In this document: piece by piece, positions 1-11,308 of the stretch
Position numbering within the stretch: the first letter of the stretch is position 1
How the letters are laid out: every line of letters starts with the position of its first letter
From: Rhizoctonia solani
Lineage: Eukaryota; Basidiomycota; Agaricomycetes; Cantharellales; Ceratobasidiaceae
Direction of reading: 5' to 3'
Assembly: GCF_016906535.1 (NCBI RefSeq)
Contig: NC_057383.1
Span: 1,426,001 to 1,490,000 of the forward strand
Length of the DNA: 64,000 nt
The notes under the pieces: model-generated
Seen by the model: the letters and a program-made list of their open reading frames with translations, nothing else
Databases searched by the model: none
Told to the model about the DNA's origin: nothing
Position numbers and translations under genes: made by a program

Positions 1-1470
1 ATCAAAGATGGCGACGATGCCCGGACTCTTATCGCCGTTGTCCTTGGCCAGTCAGTCACGTAGTCACAATGGTGTTCGTCGGCTTAATCTGGGCGATGGT
101 CATGGGTTGGCAACTCACTCTGGTTGGACTCGCTGTTGGCCCTGTTTGGGGTAGTCATGGTCTTCCAGGTCCGCTGGAGTGGCCAGATCGAGCTACGGAA
201 CAAGCGCGCTCGTGAAGAAGTCGCAAAGCAATACTATAATGCTGTTGCAAACGTTCGTGCGATCCGTGCTATGGCTCTGGAGAGCGTGTTCAGGGCCCAG
301 TTTGAGAGGAGCCTAGGAACAGCGATGCGGACGGGTGTACAGGGTGCTTTTATTACGGGCTGTGGGTTTGGAATTGTGAATGCGTTGATTTACGTCGCCG
401 AGGGTAGGTTTCTCGATATCCTAAGTTGGGTAAAAAAAACTGATGAACTGGATCAGCTGCACTGTTTTACGTCGGCGCTGTGTTGATGGCTCACGAAGGC
501 TACTCGTATCTGAAGATGCTCCAGGCCTTGAATCTTGTTGTGTTCTCGGTGACAATTGCTGCCCAACTACTATCTTTCAGTGAGTAATCCCTGACACGGT
601 ACTGGAAGCTTACTAACTACGCATATAGTCCCCCGAATTGTGAAGTCCGTCCAGGCGACGCATGATTTTGGCCAGTTCCTTACCTTGGTACCGATACAGA
701 CGAATCCAAGGGCACCCTTCGCTTCCCTGTGGACGGTCGTATCTCTTTTGATCGTGTCCAATTCTCTTACCCTGCTCGCCCCGATACCCTTGTGCTCAAA
801 GATATCTCGTTCCAAGTTGACCAGGGCGAATGCGTCGCCATCGTTGGTCCTTCTGGATGTGGAAAGTCTACTGTTGCTTCACTCGTCCAAAGGTTGTACG
901 AACCACCGGCGGATCCATTCGCATCAATAAACACCCTATCTCCGATGCTGATGTGCGCTATCTCCGCGAACATATCGGAGTCGTTAGCCAACACCCCGCT
1001 TTATTCGATGCCAGTGTCACAGAGAATATTATGTTTGGCTCCACCCGCACCACGTTTGAAGAGGTTCAGAATGCCGCCAAGGCAGCGCAAATGCACGATT
1101 GGATTATGAGCCAGGAGCGAGGATACGATACCACACTTGGTGAGGGTGCTGCACTCATTTCGGGTGGACAAGCCCAAAGGCTACAGATCGCGCGCGCATT
1201 GGTTCGTCAGTCGAATATCTTGATTATGGATGAAGCAACCAGTGCGCTGGACCCAGCGAACCAGGATGCCATTATGGATACAGTCATGGCTATCAAGCAG
1301 GACCGGATCACCCTCATCGTGACGCACAAACTCGCGGTGATGCAGCGCTGTGACGAATTCTGGTCGTTCAGGATGGAGTGATTGCTGAGTCAGGCTCATA
1401 CCAAGAACTCATGGATCGCAGGGGTGCCTTTTTCAACATTGCTTCTGGTGGAGAATGGTTTGCCGAGTGA
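1..1470 (+). CDS. ABC transporter, ABCB/MDR type, C-terminal half (5' partial, frameshifted)
   Basis: Membrane ATPase exporter; only the second transmembrane domain and second nucleotide-binding domain lie in the window, and the gene starts upstream of base 1. The ATPase domain is complete: Walker A GPSGCGKST near 853, Q-loop VVSQHPALFD near 990, signature ISGGQAQRL near 1160, Walker B ILIMDEATSALD near 1220, and H-loop VTHKL near 1320. Introns fit at about 396-447 and 580-630, the second with a CTAAC branch site. The reading frame breaks at about 58, 144, 688, 908 and 1357. Four of these are repaired by one added base; the one near 144 needs two bases added or one removed. Known family: ABC subfamily B exporters for drugs, lipids or peptide pheromones; the substrate cannot be read from the sequence. 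It is either a decayed gene or, more likely, one with sequence errors, because every catalytic motif is intact. Confidence 0.88.
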
Positions 1471-2408
1471 ACTTTTGATTATTGATTTTTGTTGTTTTAC
1501 TTGCTTTCGTTCTTTCTTGCTGTGATACCTGTTCCTGTTGTTGATTTACGATTCCACAGAGTTGATTTCTACGCTATTCTGTACTAGTAGCAATATAAAC
1601 GATAGATATGTATGCCCATTCTCACCGGTGAACTATAGCCTGGTTGGCTTGACTGTGATGTCGGGCTCCATAAACAGTGGCCTCTGGACTATGGCTCAGT
1701 GGTAGGAAGAGGGATTTGCGACTCGACGGCTGAGGTTGTGGCTCCGGAGGCATATACATGGGTAAAGGTTTTCTATAGCTTCAATACGCATACAACTACG
1801 CCCTTGATTCGCTACATTCAATTTTGCTTGATACCATGAATGAAAGCGACCTGAAAGGCGCATCGTCCACCGTGGATTGTCAAGGCGCAATATAACCATA
1901 TATGGACCTACGTATTCGAATAAACCTAACATGGGCGGACATACGGTACCGCGGTATCATGTAAGGGCTTCATGACAGATCTGCGTTCTCAAAGTGAGCT
2001 TTCTTGATATACCAAGGGGACAAATGTCCAAATATTTCAATTTGCGAATTAATCGTAAATTTAAAGCTATTCGGGTTGAAGTATCGGAAAGGAAAAGACT
2101 ACTGAGTTTGAACTGCAAAGGTGGAAGATTATCCGGAGTAGTTCGGCTAAGACAACGCTACTATGTAATGGCTATATTATAGGATGTCAAACCTACCAAT
2201 AGTGTGGGTCTGCGGATCCGCTCTACCTTTACACACAGTGATTTTTCAGAGGAATCAGCACATACCAAGCGTGCCAGGCGCCAATTCAATCTGCACCTAC
2301 TGCTTCCTAGTACTACACTGACCACTATCCTATCCTATCCTCACCTTCGCTCCTAGCACAAGAAGTCATCGTCCTAAAACATAAGGACAGACGCGGCGAG
2401 CCGTTAAT
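1471..2408. other. intergenic, no gene recognised
   Basis: AT-rich spacer between the ABC transporter and the first membrane paralogue. A 78-codon minus-strand frame (1696-1932) has a faint resemblance to the C-terminal end of an integrase/chromo region, but it is too short and unsupported to call. A pyrimidine-rich stretch at about 2320-2360 probably belongs to the promoter of the next gene. Confidence 0.5.
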
Positions 2409-4721
2409 ATGTCGTTCCCGAAGCTGTCGTACTCGAGGTTACGGATTTATTCAATTCCCTATATTACCGAGTTTTTCTACGCTGGCTCAGCCGTTATCCT
2501 TGCCATTCTTATCATCGTAAATAGTAAGTATATGTTTCAGTCGATTGAGAGTCATTTTAATAAATAGCTTCAGTCGCGCTCGTCGGAAATGACGTGGTCA
2601 CTGAGTTCAAGAATACCCCAGACTTTATCGAGACCAAGTGGTGGGCTCCCAAGTGGCTACCTGGCGGAATGACAATACCCACTACTCCAGGCCCGTGTCA
2701 GCCTCTCTCATTGCCGCAACAGTCGACGTCGATTCGAACAAATTCGACGTTGGCAATATTTTCCTATGGTAAGCGTGCTACCGCCGGTGCTACCTGGCTG
2801 TCGTTGTGTTACTTAGACTTACAAGGAATCAGCCCTTGTGAATGGTGTAGGTTCATTTATAGGCCAGAATGGAATGGAAGAATCCAGGTGGTACGGTGCA
2901 CCGCACTACCATGCGGAGCCGTTGACGAATTGCACCGTTCAAAACATAACAGCACTGTTCGATTTCCAGAATCGCGGACATAAGTTAATGGTATGAACTT
3001 TCCCATGATACGTTTTCGCCTACTAATTATAATCGGCGTCCGGTCTAGTCACAGATAACATGCGATATTGACAGCGCCGATCCTAAGACGCCTCCAAGCA
3101 TTAAACTTTCGACTACCTTCTCACGGGTAGCCAATACTGACCTAGGCACCGACGATATAATGACTTACATATACTCATATGATGTCCCTCGGTTTGCCGA
3201 TATCAGCAAAGCTCGGGCGACGCTTTTACCTCAAGATATCCCAACACTTACAGTGCTTGGTCTACTGGATGCAATTGGGAGCGATCTGCTCAAGGCAATG
3301 TGGGCTCAGAAGTGGTCATGGAAGCTAACTGGAAGAGACAATAAGTGGCCAGATCAAGCAGTCGTCAAATGGGCCGCCAAGACAAACTGCACCAATGAAA
3401 GAAGATGCAGGTCATAGGAGAAGGTCTCGAAGGTATTGATATATGGTACTCGAACACAAGAGGGTCGCAAGATTTCAATCCGGAATACTTTGCTCCCATG
3501 AACACCACGATGTATAACTATTTTGTGGTATTTAGAGATGCCCTCTAGTAAGTGGATTTTGATCACTGCACATACCAAAAACTGGAATGAATACGCCCAC
3601 AGTCTCGATTTAGGGCATTTTGATGAAAGTGCGAATGTGTTCCTCAACTACAATGCGTTTCAGTCCCGCATTATTTCCGATAATTTTCTAGAAACGGTAG
3701 CAGGGGACGTAATCAACATAGCACGCCCGCCCCTTAACACTAGACCCTATTCGTCTGACGAGTTCTGGAGGACTTGTACTTCGGGCTGGGGCTGTCTTAA
3801 CGGGACTTGGACAAACGCGCTTTTAAATCACAGCCCAGACGCTTCGAATATCACGAACGCATTACCTCTCTCTTCGCTTCAGAGCCAGTACCCTACTATC
3901 ATCGATCAGAAATTTATGTGTCCAGTTTTTAAGACAAAACAAACCGGAGCTTTACTTGTTTCTGTTTTCGTAGGTAAGTTCGGTATCATTCTAAACATAA
4001 GATGCATAGTATAACAGTTGGTTGTCAAGCTACATCTTTGATGTATGCAGTACTGTACTGTATTTTCTTGTTCTTCGCTCCACTTCTGGACCAGAAATAC
4101 AGAAAGAGGCGCGGTATGAGAGAGATTCTGTATGGTTGGTGATCACAGGGGTTACTGTTAGGACTGCCTTGCTTACTCCTTACCAACAGAAAGCGAAGAC
4201 TCAGGGACCCCCTACCACCAACACTCGCGTTATTTATCAACTGGGTCGCCTTCTCCTTATGCTACTTCGGTAAGTAATATTCGTTATGCTGGGAATTCAC
4301 AATACTACTTGAATCTTATACAGTTCGATGCATCCCATATACCCTATAGTAGTGCACGAGTATCCCAACCATCCAACAATGGAATCCAGTGCCGGATTAC
4401 CTTTTTGTGCGTACCCCCAAAAAAGAGGACAAACTACCTCCGGGGGCATCTTCCCCTGGTTCCCCAGGTGCATTCATGCCCAGGCTTGATGTTGGAGGGC
4501 TTTCAATTGCACCTAGCTCCCAGCTTTCCTTGAATCGGACCATCTCCAGAGATACCACCAATACACACCAAGCTGCAAGAGCTTTTGGTGAACATGATCA
4601 TGTATCACCCCTTCCTCCTAGGGCACTCGTTCAAAACAGCCGGGGTCCCCTGATTCTTCAACCGTCTCAGAAACCCACCATGCGGAGTACACGTGAACCA
4701 CATAATCTCAACATACGCTAG
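2409..4721 (+). CDS. Tandem membrane glycoprotein paralogue A (one or two frameshifts)
   Basis: Unrecognised family. The N-terminus (MSFPKLSYSR) leads into a hydrophobic anchor at about residues 20-38. A long extracytoplasmic region follows, with many N-x-S/T sites, paired cysteines (TCTSGWGCLNGTW) and the block AMWAQKWSWKL. A second hydrophobic helix lies near MYAVLYCIFLFFAPL. Next comes a basic stop-transfer segment (DQKYRKRRG) and a Pro-rich tail with DYLFVRTPKKEDKLPPG. Introns inferred by alignment to paralogues B and C: 2524-2573, 2769-2832, 2991-3048, 3548-3602, 3974-4029, 4135-4189, and 4270 to 4323 or 4352. One base is missing near 3414, where tca-tag should read tca-ata. With acceptor 4323 a second base is missing near 4378; with acceptor 4352 it is not. 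Either version gives an integral protein of about 630-640 residues. Function unknown. Confidence 0.75.
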
Positions 4722-5894
4722 TCATAGGTAAAATAGCTCTGACAATTGCGGCAAGGCGTGTATAATGTGGTAGATATCTGTTACCGTTTGTGCTTTGCTT
4801 TCACTAGGACTTATGTATTGGGGTTATGGACACTTATGTATCAATGCCTTTCTACCTTTGTATGGTAATTTGTCTATGTTTGGATCCTTTCAAGAGTCAG
4901 TTATCAATTACCCCTCCCTGCATATGATGGGGCTTCTTATTATGGGGTAATCTGAATCATTACTGATATCCCTACCCCTTTGCTCCACAAATATAACTTG
5001 GCCTTGGACCGGTACGGCGAGAAGGGGGGGAAGACTATGATAGTGAGTAAGATGAACGACCGGGACCGGCGAGCGAAGAGGAGTGGGGCCGGAGAGGCGG
5101 AGCGCGAACCAGGTCGTCTGCAAGTAGAGGTGCGGGTGGGCGGGACTCACAGAAAAAACGGGGAAAACGGGTAATTGATGCTGCGAGCGACAGTGGGCTC
5201 GCACTGGATGTGGTACGGATAGGAGGGAAACGGAGGAGCAAGCGCCGAACCATAATATTACAAATAGGATATACACGTGCGGATATAGTAACGGCATAAG
5301 ACCCGGCCTGAGTGACCCAGTATAAGTTTTGCAGCCTCCACGGGCTCCGTCGCAAGACTCTACTTAATGGACCTCAAGGAAAGCATTATCGTCCAGTCTG
5401 CTGAAGCTATCTGTCTTCCCATAGGAATTCCGCTAGGTGAGACGTGTCCCTCTCTCATAGTTCTATTCAGTATACGGTTCGGGATCAGACATCTCTAATT
5501 TAATCGGCACCATGACTCCCCTATCACCAGCCTAGATTCCATGAGCGCAGAACGGGTGCGGTAGGAAACGTCAAATTATAGTAGTGATGGCTACTAGTGG
5601 TCGTTTAGGTAGCGTAATGCTACTAGGCGCTTGTGCCGTCCGAACTTATAGCGAGTTAACTAAATTACCAGGGCATCACGCGTGCACTAAATATATCGAT
5701 TTCAGGGTCCAACTTTCTGGTTGACTTGGACAACAATGCGCCACCTTTTATGAAGAACAATATATATAGGGCGACTACAACTTCTCAACTACCAGCCTGT
5801 CGATATTTCGCCACCCCTAGGCTCACATATTTGAAACATCAGCTTCCTTTTTCATTATCAAACATTGATATCTAACGGAGATCCAAGAATCAAA
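4722..5894. other. intergenic; promoter of paralogue B at its right end
   Basis: No gene recognised. The overlapping minus-strand frames at 4908-5355 are low-complexity Pro/Ser/Leu and lack splice logic. The last 140 bp hold a TATA-like box and a CT-rich leader in front of paralogue B. Confidence 0.5.
5761..5769 (+). promoter_or_regulatory. TATA-like box of paralogue B
   Basis: TATATATAG lies about 130 bp upstream of the ATG at 5895 and is followed by a pyrimidine-rich stretch, as expected of a fungal core promoter. It is positional evidence only. Confidence 0.4.
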
Positions 5895-8193
5895 ATGTGG
5901 TTCCACCGACTCTCGTACCCTAGACTTCAAATCTACGCGATTCCATATATTACTGAGATTTTTTATGCTGGTTCAGCTGTTGTACTTGCAATTCTCATCA
6001 CTGTTAACGGTGAACATGTTGAGTGGCTGCAATTAATGAAGCACTGCTCTGATCCAATACTCCAGTTGCCCTTGTTGGGAATGACGTCGTGACCGAACTC
6101 AAGGACACCCCAGACTTCACCGATAACAAGTGGTGGGCTCCTAGATGGCTACCCAACAGCATAACAATACCTACTACTCCAGGCCCATGTCAGCCTCTCA
6201 CGTTGCCACAACAGTCAACGTCGATTCGAACAAATTCGACACTGCCCATATTCGCGTATAGTAGGTAATTTATTGATAGTTGATTCGATCTACTAAGGAA
6301 GACTAGCGCTGATGAATGGTCTGGGGGTATCCCGGAATGCAAATGGGGATGAAGAACCCAAGTGGTACGATGCGCCTCGCTATCGTGCAGAGCCGCTAAG
6401 AAACTGTACCATTCAAAATATGACTGCCCTCATCAATTTTCAAGACCGTGGACATAAGCTAACTGTAAGCCTGGTTATGGTCGTGATGCTTGTTCTATCA
6501 ACCGACACTTGATTTCTAGTCACAAATAGTGTGCAGCATTGATAGTACCGACCCCGAGACACCCCCAAGTCTAAAGCTGTCGACCACCTTTTCGCGAATG
6601 GCAAACACTGATTTAGGATCAGATGATGTTGTGAACTACATATCATCGTATTCCGTACCTCAGACGGCCGACATAGGCAAAGCCCGGACGGTTCTTTTGG
6701 CCCGAAACGTTACAGCGCTTAAGATGCTTGGAGTACTAGACGCTATAGGGAGCGATCTGCTCAAGGCAATGTGGGCTCAGAAGTGGTCATGGAAGCTGAC
6801 CGGACGAGACAACCAGTGGCCAGATCAAGCAGTCGTCAAATGGGCAGACAAAACAAACTGTACCAGTGAAAGAAAGTGTAGGTCAATTGGAGTAGGAATC
6901 GAAGGTATCGATACATGGTACTCAAACACCAGAGGATCACAACGCTTCGAGCCAGAATACTTCATACCAATCAATACGACGATGTACAATTACTTTATTG
7001 CTTTTAGGGACGCAATATAGTGGGTACCTATTATTCAAATGGCCCAATATGCGCTGAAAGTATCATATACACGTAGCCTTGATCTTGGTCGCTACGACCA
7101 AGATACGAACATCTTTCTAAGTAACGATGCGTTCAAGGCCCGCATCATATCAGATCCCTTTCTGGGAACAATAGCTGGCAATATCATCAACGTAACTCGC
7201 CCTCACCCATATACCCAACCTTACTCTGCGAGAGAATTTTGGAATACCTGTACTTGGGGCTGGGGATGCCTAAACGGAACCTGGACCGATGCGCTTTTGA
7301 GTAACAATTCGGCTGCATCGAATGTCACTAATGGACTCCCTCTTACTTCACTTCAAAGTCAGTACTCGACTATAATTGATCTCAAGTTCGTTTGCCCTGT
7401 TTTCAAAAGAAAGCAAACAGGAGCTTTACTGGTGTCTGTCTTTATTGGTAAGCAGGCCCCTCCCCCCCGCTGGCCCCCTTGACCTTGCGATATACGTTAT
7501 CTGACAGCTGCCTGAATAGGCACATTTTCAATGTATGCAGTTCTATATGGAGTATTCCTATTTTTTGCTCCATTATTCGACCAAAAATATAGAAGGAAAC
7601 GTGGATACAGGGAGGTTCTTTACGGTTAGTAAACGATGAATTAGTGCAGGAGATAGCTCCTTTACTTATACCTTGTCTATAGATACTGAAGACTATGAAT
7701 CCATTCATTATAATCGCTCAGCATGCCATCCTGTTTCCCGTCCGACGTCTCCTTATGCCACAGTGGTAAGTGCAGTTCGTTCTCGTAGTATCTTTAACAC
7801 TCGATACATCCTGTATAGTTGGATCTACCTTCTTTGGCCTACAACCATCCAGAGCCGATCAAAAGGTACGATCCAGTACCAGATCACATCTTTATACGCG
7901 CACCAAGGAAGGAGGATGAATTACCTCAAGGGGCATGCACTCTAGGTGCTCCGAGTGTGTATACACCGAAACTCGGTTTTAACACTCTTGCTGCAACTGC
8001 TCGTAGCAGCCAATTTTCCCTGAACCCAACGGCATCTCGGGACACTTTAAATTTAAATGCTGCAAGGGCTATATGGGACTATCGCGAACCAGACCCCCCA
8101 GTACACTCTCCTCCTGGAGCCACTGCTCAAGATGCCCGGATTTTCCCACCGGCTCAGTTGCCTCGAAAGCCTCACCAGGCAGAAGATGCATAG
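5895..8193 (+). CDS. Tandem membrane glycoprotein paralogue B (intact)
   Basis: Best-preserved copy of the triplet. Eight exons (5895-6009, 6066-6260, 6307-6464, 6520-7019, 7077-7447, 7520-7624, 7683-7765, 7819-8193) sum to 1,902 bp, exactly 633 residues plus stop. Order: short cytosolic N-terminus (MWFHRLSYPR), signal-anchor helix at about 22-38, and a large N-glycosylated ectodomain. The ectodomain carries TPGPCQPL, KWYDAPRYR, WAQKWSWKLTGRD and TCTWGWGCLNGTW. A second helix (MYAVLYGVFLFFAPL) follows, then DQKYRRKRG as a positive-inside stop. The tail of about 150 residues has YDPVPDHIFIRAPRKEDELP. Only two hydrophobic segments bracket the ectodomain, so both ends should be on the cytosolic side. 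I do not recognise the family; no catalytic motif is evident, and a receptor or cell-surface role is only inference. Confidence 0.85.
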
Positions 8194-8979
8194 AGTAGAT
8201 CATCACAACTGAGGTTGACTAAACAGCTCTACACACAACTCAATTTCTGGATGGTTGGTTCTTTCTGTCCTTGTAGTAATCTTCTGCAATTTCATTCGAA
8301 TTTCATATCGTTAACTTGGCTTACCCAGCTTAACTTGGTGAGATACTATTCTCTCTATCTACATATAATCGACTTTGTTGATAATACACGGGATTAACGT
8401 GTCGTAAGTACGTGTATCGTAGGGATATGTGTAATAATCTACGCAAGGAATAATATTACTACGTGCCACCAGACTCAGCCAAAGAGTTATTACCCTTGTT
8501 TCTGCACCGCATTCCTGTGTTTGTCCTACATGGTGCGACCTGATTGGTAGTTGGGTAAAAATGTTGAGCGTGAAGCGACCACGTTAGTCTAATACTATTA
8601 GTAGGTACTAAGCTAAAGCTTGTGGCTATGTTTACCCCTTTCTCAACAAATAGTCACGATGGGCCGGACTTAACTGGCTTCCAAGAATAGACCACGACTC
8701 GGCTAATCCAGCCGCTTACATAAGTTGTTCTGCCATTGTAGGCTATCTCGGGGCACTCAGAGATGCCCGAGTTCATCAATATGCACTGCCTCACTATGCA
8801 CCTTACACTAAGAGAAGAAAGACAGCCAACCGCTTAAAACACAGCTTATAAACACAGGCTCTTACTCCATTTAATCCCGTCAGTCACCATCCTGCTTTCA
8901 ACACTCTCCCTCGAGACATCCTCCTCGCTTATTATACTTTGATAACCCGACCGTGTTGTGAGTTCGATACGGGATCGAA
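8194..8979. other. intergenic, promoter region of paralogue C
   Basis: No coding signal. An AT-rich stretch with a TTATAAA motif near 8845 and a CT-rich leader precede the ATG of paralogue C at 8980. Confidence 0.5.
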
Positions 8980-11308
8980 ATGTGGTTCCGCAGACTCGAG
9001 CATCCCAAAGGGCAGCCCTTTGCAATTCCCTATATGGCTGAGTTCTTTTACGCTGGCTCAGTCATCCTCGTAGCAGTTCTTATTGTGGTCAATAGTGAGG
9101 GTGCACTATAGTTAGGGCTATATCACACTCTAACTATACTATATCCTAGTCGTACTTGCCGGAAATGACGTCGTAACTGTGCTTAAGAAGGACCCAAACA
9201 ATACTGACTCGAAGTGGTGGGCACCCAATTGGATACCAGAGAGTTTGACAATCTCTGCGACACCGGGACCTTGTCAACCCCTCACATTGCCACAGCATGC
9301 CACTTCAATTCGCACAAATTCAACTCTACCTATCTTTGCTTATAGTACGTGGTATAACAAGAAGCTGCTCGGCGATACTGATAAGATTACAGCGATCTTA
9401 AATGGGCTTGGAGCGATAACGCATCCTAACGGGACACAAGAGGCCAAGTGGTACGATGCATTACCGTATCGGTCCGAGCCACTTGAGTCCTGCACCGTTC
9501 AAAACATTACTGCTCTGGTCAATTTTCAAGACCGTGGAATCACAACCACCGTAGGTCTGATATACCGTTGCTATCCAATTTAAGTTGATACAGTATGAAT
9601 GACAACAAGGCCCAAATCGTATGCGATATTCAAAGCCAGAATCCCGATGCTCCTAGCACTCTCAAACTCTCCACAACGTTCTCACGAATGGCCAACACTG
9701 ATTTGGGCTCTGATGACATTGTCGACTACATATCTTCCTATGCCGTCCCTCGGACAGCTGATATCAGCAAAGCCCAGGCGGTACTCTTGGCTCATGACAT
9801 CCCCGCACTCAAAATGCTCGGAGTATTAGATGCTGTTGGAAGTGACATACTAAAGGCGCTCTGGGCTCAAAAGTGGGCTTGGAAGCTTTCAGGTCGAGAT
9901 AACCAGTGGCCTGATCAAGCGGTAGTTAAATGGGCTGCAGAAGCAAATTGCATGGGCTCCGATGGCCTGGATAGGTGTCGGTCCTCGGGTGTTAGAGTGG
10001 AGGGCATAGAGACCTGGTACTCGAATACAAGGGGATCACAGAACTTTAGTCTACCATACCTTCGGCCGATAAACACCACAATGAACAACTATTTTATCGT
10101 GCTCAGAGACGCGCTTCAGTGGGTATTTCGAATTTTATAACTGAACAAAATTAACCATTTACCTATGCGATATCATAGTCTGGACCTTGGGAACATTAAC
10201 AAGGAAACTAATGTATTCCTGAATGCCGATGCCTTCAGAGCCCGTGTCTTGTCTGACCCCTTCATGTCAGGGTAGCCTCGCAAGTTATTGGAGTACCACG
10301 CCAACCACCAGCGAGTCCCGGGGCCTATTCGGCATACGAATTCTGGAGGTCTTGTACTTGGGGTTGGGGATGTCTGAACGGAACCTGGACCGATGCATTG
10401 AGAAACAACGACCCGGCTGCGATCAATATCACAAATGGCCTCCCATTTCATTCTTTCGATAGCCCATATTCTACTGTGATCGATGTGGATTATGTGTGCC
10501 CTGTGTTTCAAACTAAGCAGCCGGGCCCCTTCCTCGTATCCGTCTTTGTCGGTGAGTTGAAAACGTGCTGTGATTAATAATAGTTTATTAATATTCAATT
10601 TGTTTCAAAGGTACCTTTTCGATGTATACGGCGTTGGCTGGCGTCTTTATGTTTATCGCGCCGTTATTTGATGAACGGTATAGAAAAAAACGTGGCCTTA
10701 GGCAGAATTTCTCCGGTAAATGAATTCAGCGAGTGAGACTGTGTTTTCGCTGATTGATTCCTGAATAGATGAAGAAGGGGATATACAACAGTACCATCAC
10801 CTTACCCATCCCTTCCAGTCACCACTCCATTCAACGGGTCCATATGCGACAGTAGTAAGCGTGACAGTTATTTCGTCTCTTACACTACACTCACCCTACC
10901 TACGATCAGTTTGAGGTACCTGATTTTCGGTACAATAATACCAGCATGGATACTGTTCCACGATATGACCCCGCTCCCGACCACCTCTTTGTGAGAACAC
11001 CGCGAAAAGGAGAAGAGCTACCCCCGGGAGCCTGCACCCCAGGGATTCCAGGAACATATACACCAAAGCAATCAGTCGGAGGCCTTCCTTCGATTGCTCA
11101 AACTAGCAAGCTCACCCTCACCCAAACGGTCTCCCGTGACTCTACGTACCCGGTTCAGTCTGCGTGGGACGCAAGTGCTCAGGATGGTACTATTTCGTTG
11201 GTAGGTCCCTCTGGGGCTGTCCTCACCCGGCCTCCAGGACTTTCTTCTCCGTCTCCTCCACCTGGCGAAAGCGAGCAGAGCGCGCTCCTTCAGCAATTAC
11301 GAATGTGA
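8980..11308 (+). CDS. Tandem membrane glycoprotein paralogue C (one frameshift)
   Basis: Third copy with the same eight-exon structure: introns 9095-9149, 9345-9392, 9551-9609, 10119-10178, 10552-10610, 10716-10768 and 10855-10909. The third intron must end at the unusual acceptor ACAAG at 9609 to keep the conserved T-x-Q-I-V-C junction. The exons sum to 1,940 bp, one short of a multiple of three. The missing base is near 10272, where GGG-TAG should read GGG-GTA. Restoring one base would give about 646 residues. It keeps the N-terminal anchor, the CTWGWGCLNGTW block, the second helix (ALAGVFMFIAPLF) and the tail YDPAPDHLFVRTPRKGEELP. It is more diverged from A and B than they are from each other, so it is probably the older duplicate. 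Confidence 0.78.

Noticed and set aside
1..1470. ABC transporter as a definite pseudogene
   Set aside because: All nucleotide-binding motifs are intact and most breaks are single-base homopolymer losses, also seen in other genes of the window.
1696..1932. Retroelement integrase/chromo remnant
   Set aside because: Only a faint similarity over a few residues (YVGPY) in a 78-codon frame, with no other element parts nearby.
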